From Aedes albopictus (taxonomy: Eukaryota; Arthropoda; Insecta; Diptera; Culicidae): DNA of 64,000 nt. The notes below the pieces were generated by a model. It was not told the DNA's origin and searched no databases. It saw nothing but the letters and a program-made list of their open reading frames with translations. The stretch is taken from contig NC_085138.1 of the NCBI RefSeq assembly GCF_035046485.1, positions 14,201,329 through 14,265,328 of the forward strand, read 5' to 3'. The position numbers and the translations under genes are program-made. This document shows positions 62,873 to 64,000 of this stretch, one piece after another (position 1 is the stretch's first letter; each line of letters opens with the position of its first letter).

Positions 62873-63986
62873 AAAAAGGTAAAATTATCCGATAGCCAAC
62901 TTTGAGCTGTTATATCTCCGGATTTAATGAATTGATGGCAATGCAATTTTGACCATTTATGACTTATATAATGAACTCTGAAAAATATTTGACTCAACTT
63001 GAATTTTTTAGCAAGATAAAAAATTATAGCGATTTTATTTTTTTCACGATTTTTTTAGTAAATTGGTCTATTTTTAACATGCATTCCATTACTTTTTAAT
63101 TTATTGGCAATAAATTTGTTACTTTCTCAAAATAAATTTATATATAAGTCAATTAGAAGGAAATTAAATGAACCATTTGCATCTTGAATTTTAAAACGTT
63201 GTTGAATTTTTGAATAATTTGGTGTTATATTACAAAAATAATCTAATCGTTGTAAATTTTTCTCTTGTTAAGAATTTCAAGTTAAGTAAAGGTTTTTCAT
63301 AGCTCACTATATAAGTCATAAATGGGGTCAGTCGGTTTTCTCGATAGGGCGATGGAAGTGCGAGTGGAAAATCCGGGATCAGATTCTGATCATCAAAATC
63401 GCGCTACAATATTCGTTGGTCAGTCGGTTCCCACGGTAGGGCGATGGAAACGCGAGCACGAAATCCGGGATCAGTGGTCATCGTGATCAAATAAATCATA
63501 ATCGTGATGAAGACCGCGACGTGTATTTCCATATAACTAGTGGATCATATCACCTAACAGAGGTGGCTCCTAGATCCACACCTTACCCTACCCTACTAAC
63601 CACCATTCCTTCCCGTGACAACTGTGGGGATGCTGTGGATTCCACGGTTTCTAGTAGCAACGGTTGTCGAACTAACATTCCTTCCCTTTCCTGATGACCG
63701 TAAGGACGTGGCCAGCGCCGTTATTGACTTTAAATAGCTGAACTCTCGAATTGTGCACATTGAGAATGGTTAGCTAGTCCCAAGCTTTCACATTCATTGG
63801 CTCTCTGTGCAACTTCGATTGTTCTGGTCAATCACGGAGTAGCAACTACGATGTGTACGGTTATCTTTGCTTTGCTTTGCTCACTATATAAGTCATAAAT
63901 GACCAAAGTTTCATTGCATTCGGTTCATTGAATCCGGAGATATAACAGCTCAAAGTTGGCTATCGGATAATTTTACCTTTTTCAAA
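62873..63986. mobile_element. Foldback E, interrupted by retroposon C
   Basis: CTTGAAAAAGGTAAAATTAT and CCGATAGCCAACTTTGAGCT at the left are inverted at the right (AGCTCAAAGTTGGCTATCGG, ATAATTTTACCTTTTTCAA). Arms of about 105 bases are clear and pairing continues loosely inward (ACTTGAATTTTTTAGCAAG and its inverse near 63275). A 554-bp retroposon separates the right arm from the loop. The right limit is close to the window end. Confidence 0.65.
63325..63878 (+). mobile_element. Short retroposon family C, copy with 23-bp duplication
   Basis: A 23-base sequence (GCTCACTATATAAG.. to ..CATAAATG) stands at 63302-63324 and 63879-63901. The insert starts GGGTCAGTCGG and ends with (TTTGC)n. Two adjacent monomers of about 92 bases open it: GGTCAGTCGGTTTTCTCGAT.. 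and GGTCAGTCGGTTCCCACGGT.., each followed by AGGGCGATGGAA and AATCCGGGATCAG. TCAGTC resembles an arthropod initiator. The body carries CCTACCCTACTAACC and GACCGTAAGGACGTGGCCAG. No protein is encoded. Other copies are at 32417-33185 (-) and 48168-48477 (+). Confidence 0.75.
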
Positions 63987-64000
63987 CATCTTTATAACTT

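Overview
The window looks like repeat-rich, non-genic DNA from a culicine mosquito, most likely Aedes. The evidence is a Lian-like (LOA clade) non-LTR retrotransposon, R1-clade and RTE-like LINE pieces of mosquito type, tRNA-derived SINEs with Feilai-like 3' ends (GACGTTACGCCAAGAAG...), many AT-rich foldback MITEs, and the short MITE family whose ends read like TCCATAAAY(T/C)ACGT. I see no intact host protein-coding gene, no rRNA, no CRISPR and no bacterial feature. Every recognisable coding region is a broken transposon gene. The unique islands between repeats (about 11.1-12.1, 16.8-18.9, 29.2-31.0, 39.0-40.4, 46.9-48.1, 49.6-51.6 and 56.2-60.0 kb) look like intron or intergenic sequence of a large locus.

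Layout. 0-6.0 kb: an RTE-like LINE on + (218-5977) split by a 3.8 kb composite insertion that holds foldback elements, a G-rich degenerate array and an hAT-like MITE with an 8-bp duplication. 6.16-9.28 kb: a Sola-like DNA transposon with inverted repeats of about 540 bp, a decayed transposase and a 4-bp TATT duplication, itself hit by a 706-bp foldback element. 9.35-10.64 kb: an hAT-like element (8-bp duplication) carrying smaller MITEs, inserted in or beside an RTE-like RT fragment. 12.1-16.8 kb: a tRNA-like repeat followed by more than 4 kb of degenerate GGAATTCC-type repeat. About 19.0-28.4 kb: a nearly full-length but dead Lian-like LINE (endonuclease, RT, RNase H) interrupted by a poly(A) retroposon with an 18-bp duplication and by a 3.74 kb TIR element that holds two further foldbacks. 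28.6-38.3 kb: SINEs, MITEs, a short retroposon with tandem 5' monomers, a second foldback-family copy, a minisatellite-armed element with a 10-bp duplication, and a satellite of about 300 bp. 38.36-40.49 kb: RTE-like endonuclease and linker pieces. 40.49-44.49 kb: a 4 kb foldback whose right arm was entered by a 1.28 kb TIR element (with non-repeat GC-rich cargo) and by a SINE. 45.4-46.0 kb: an LTR-retrotransposon end with a tRNA-Lys-type primer site. 46.3-49.6 kb: foldbacks and MITEs. 51.8-54.8 kb: a decayed R1-clade LINE on the minus strand. 55.85-56.14 kb: a 72-bp tandem repeat. 58.7-64.0 kb: repeat fragments, degenerate arrays and a foldback containing a fresh-looking short retroposon with a 23-bp duplication.

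How the parts relate. The main signal is nested transposition. For several insertions the undisturbed target can be read from the other arm of an inverted repeat or from the broken LINE reading frame, which fixes the boundaries well. The most interesting items are the cargo-bearing TIR element with its empty site (42465-43745), the short retroposon family with an initiator-like motif in its 5' monomers (63325-63878, 32417-33185, 48168-48477), the 705/706-bp foldback family with 6-bp duplications, and the Sola-like transposon. All family names rest on motif recognition by eye; no search was run.
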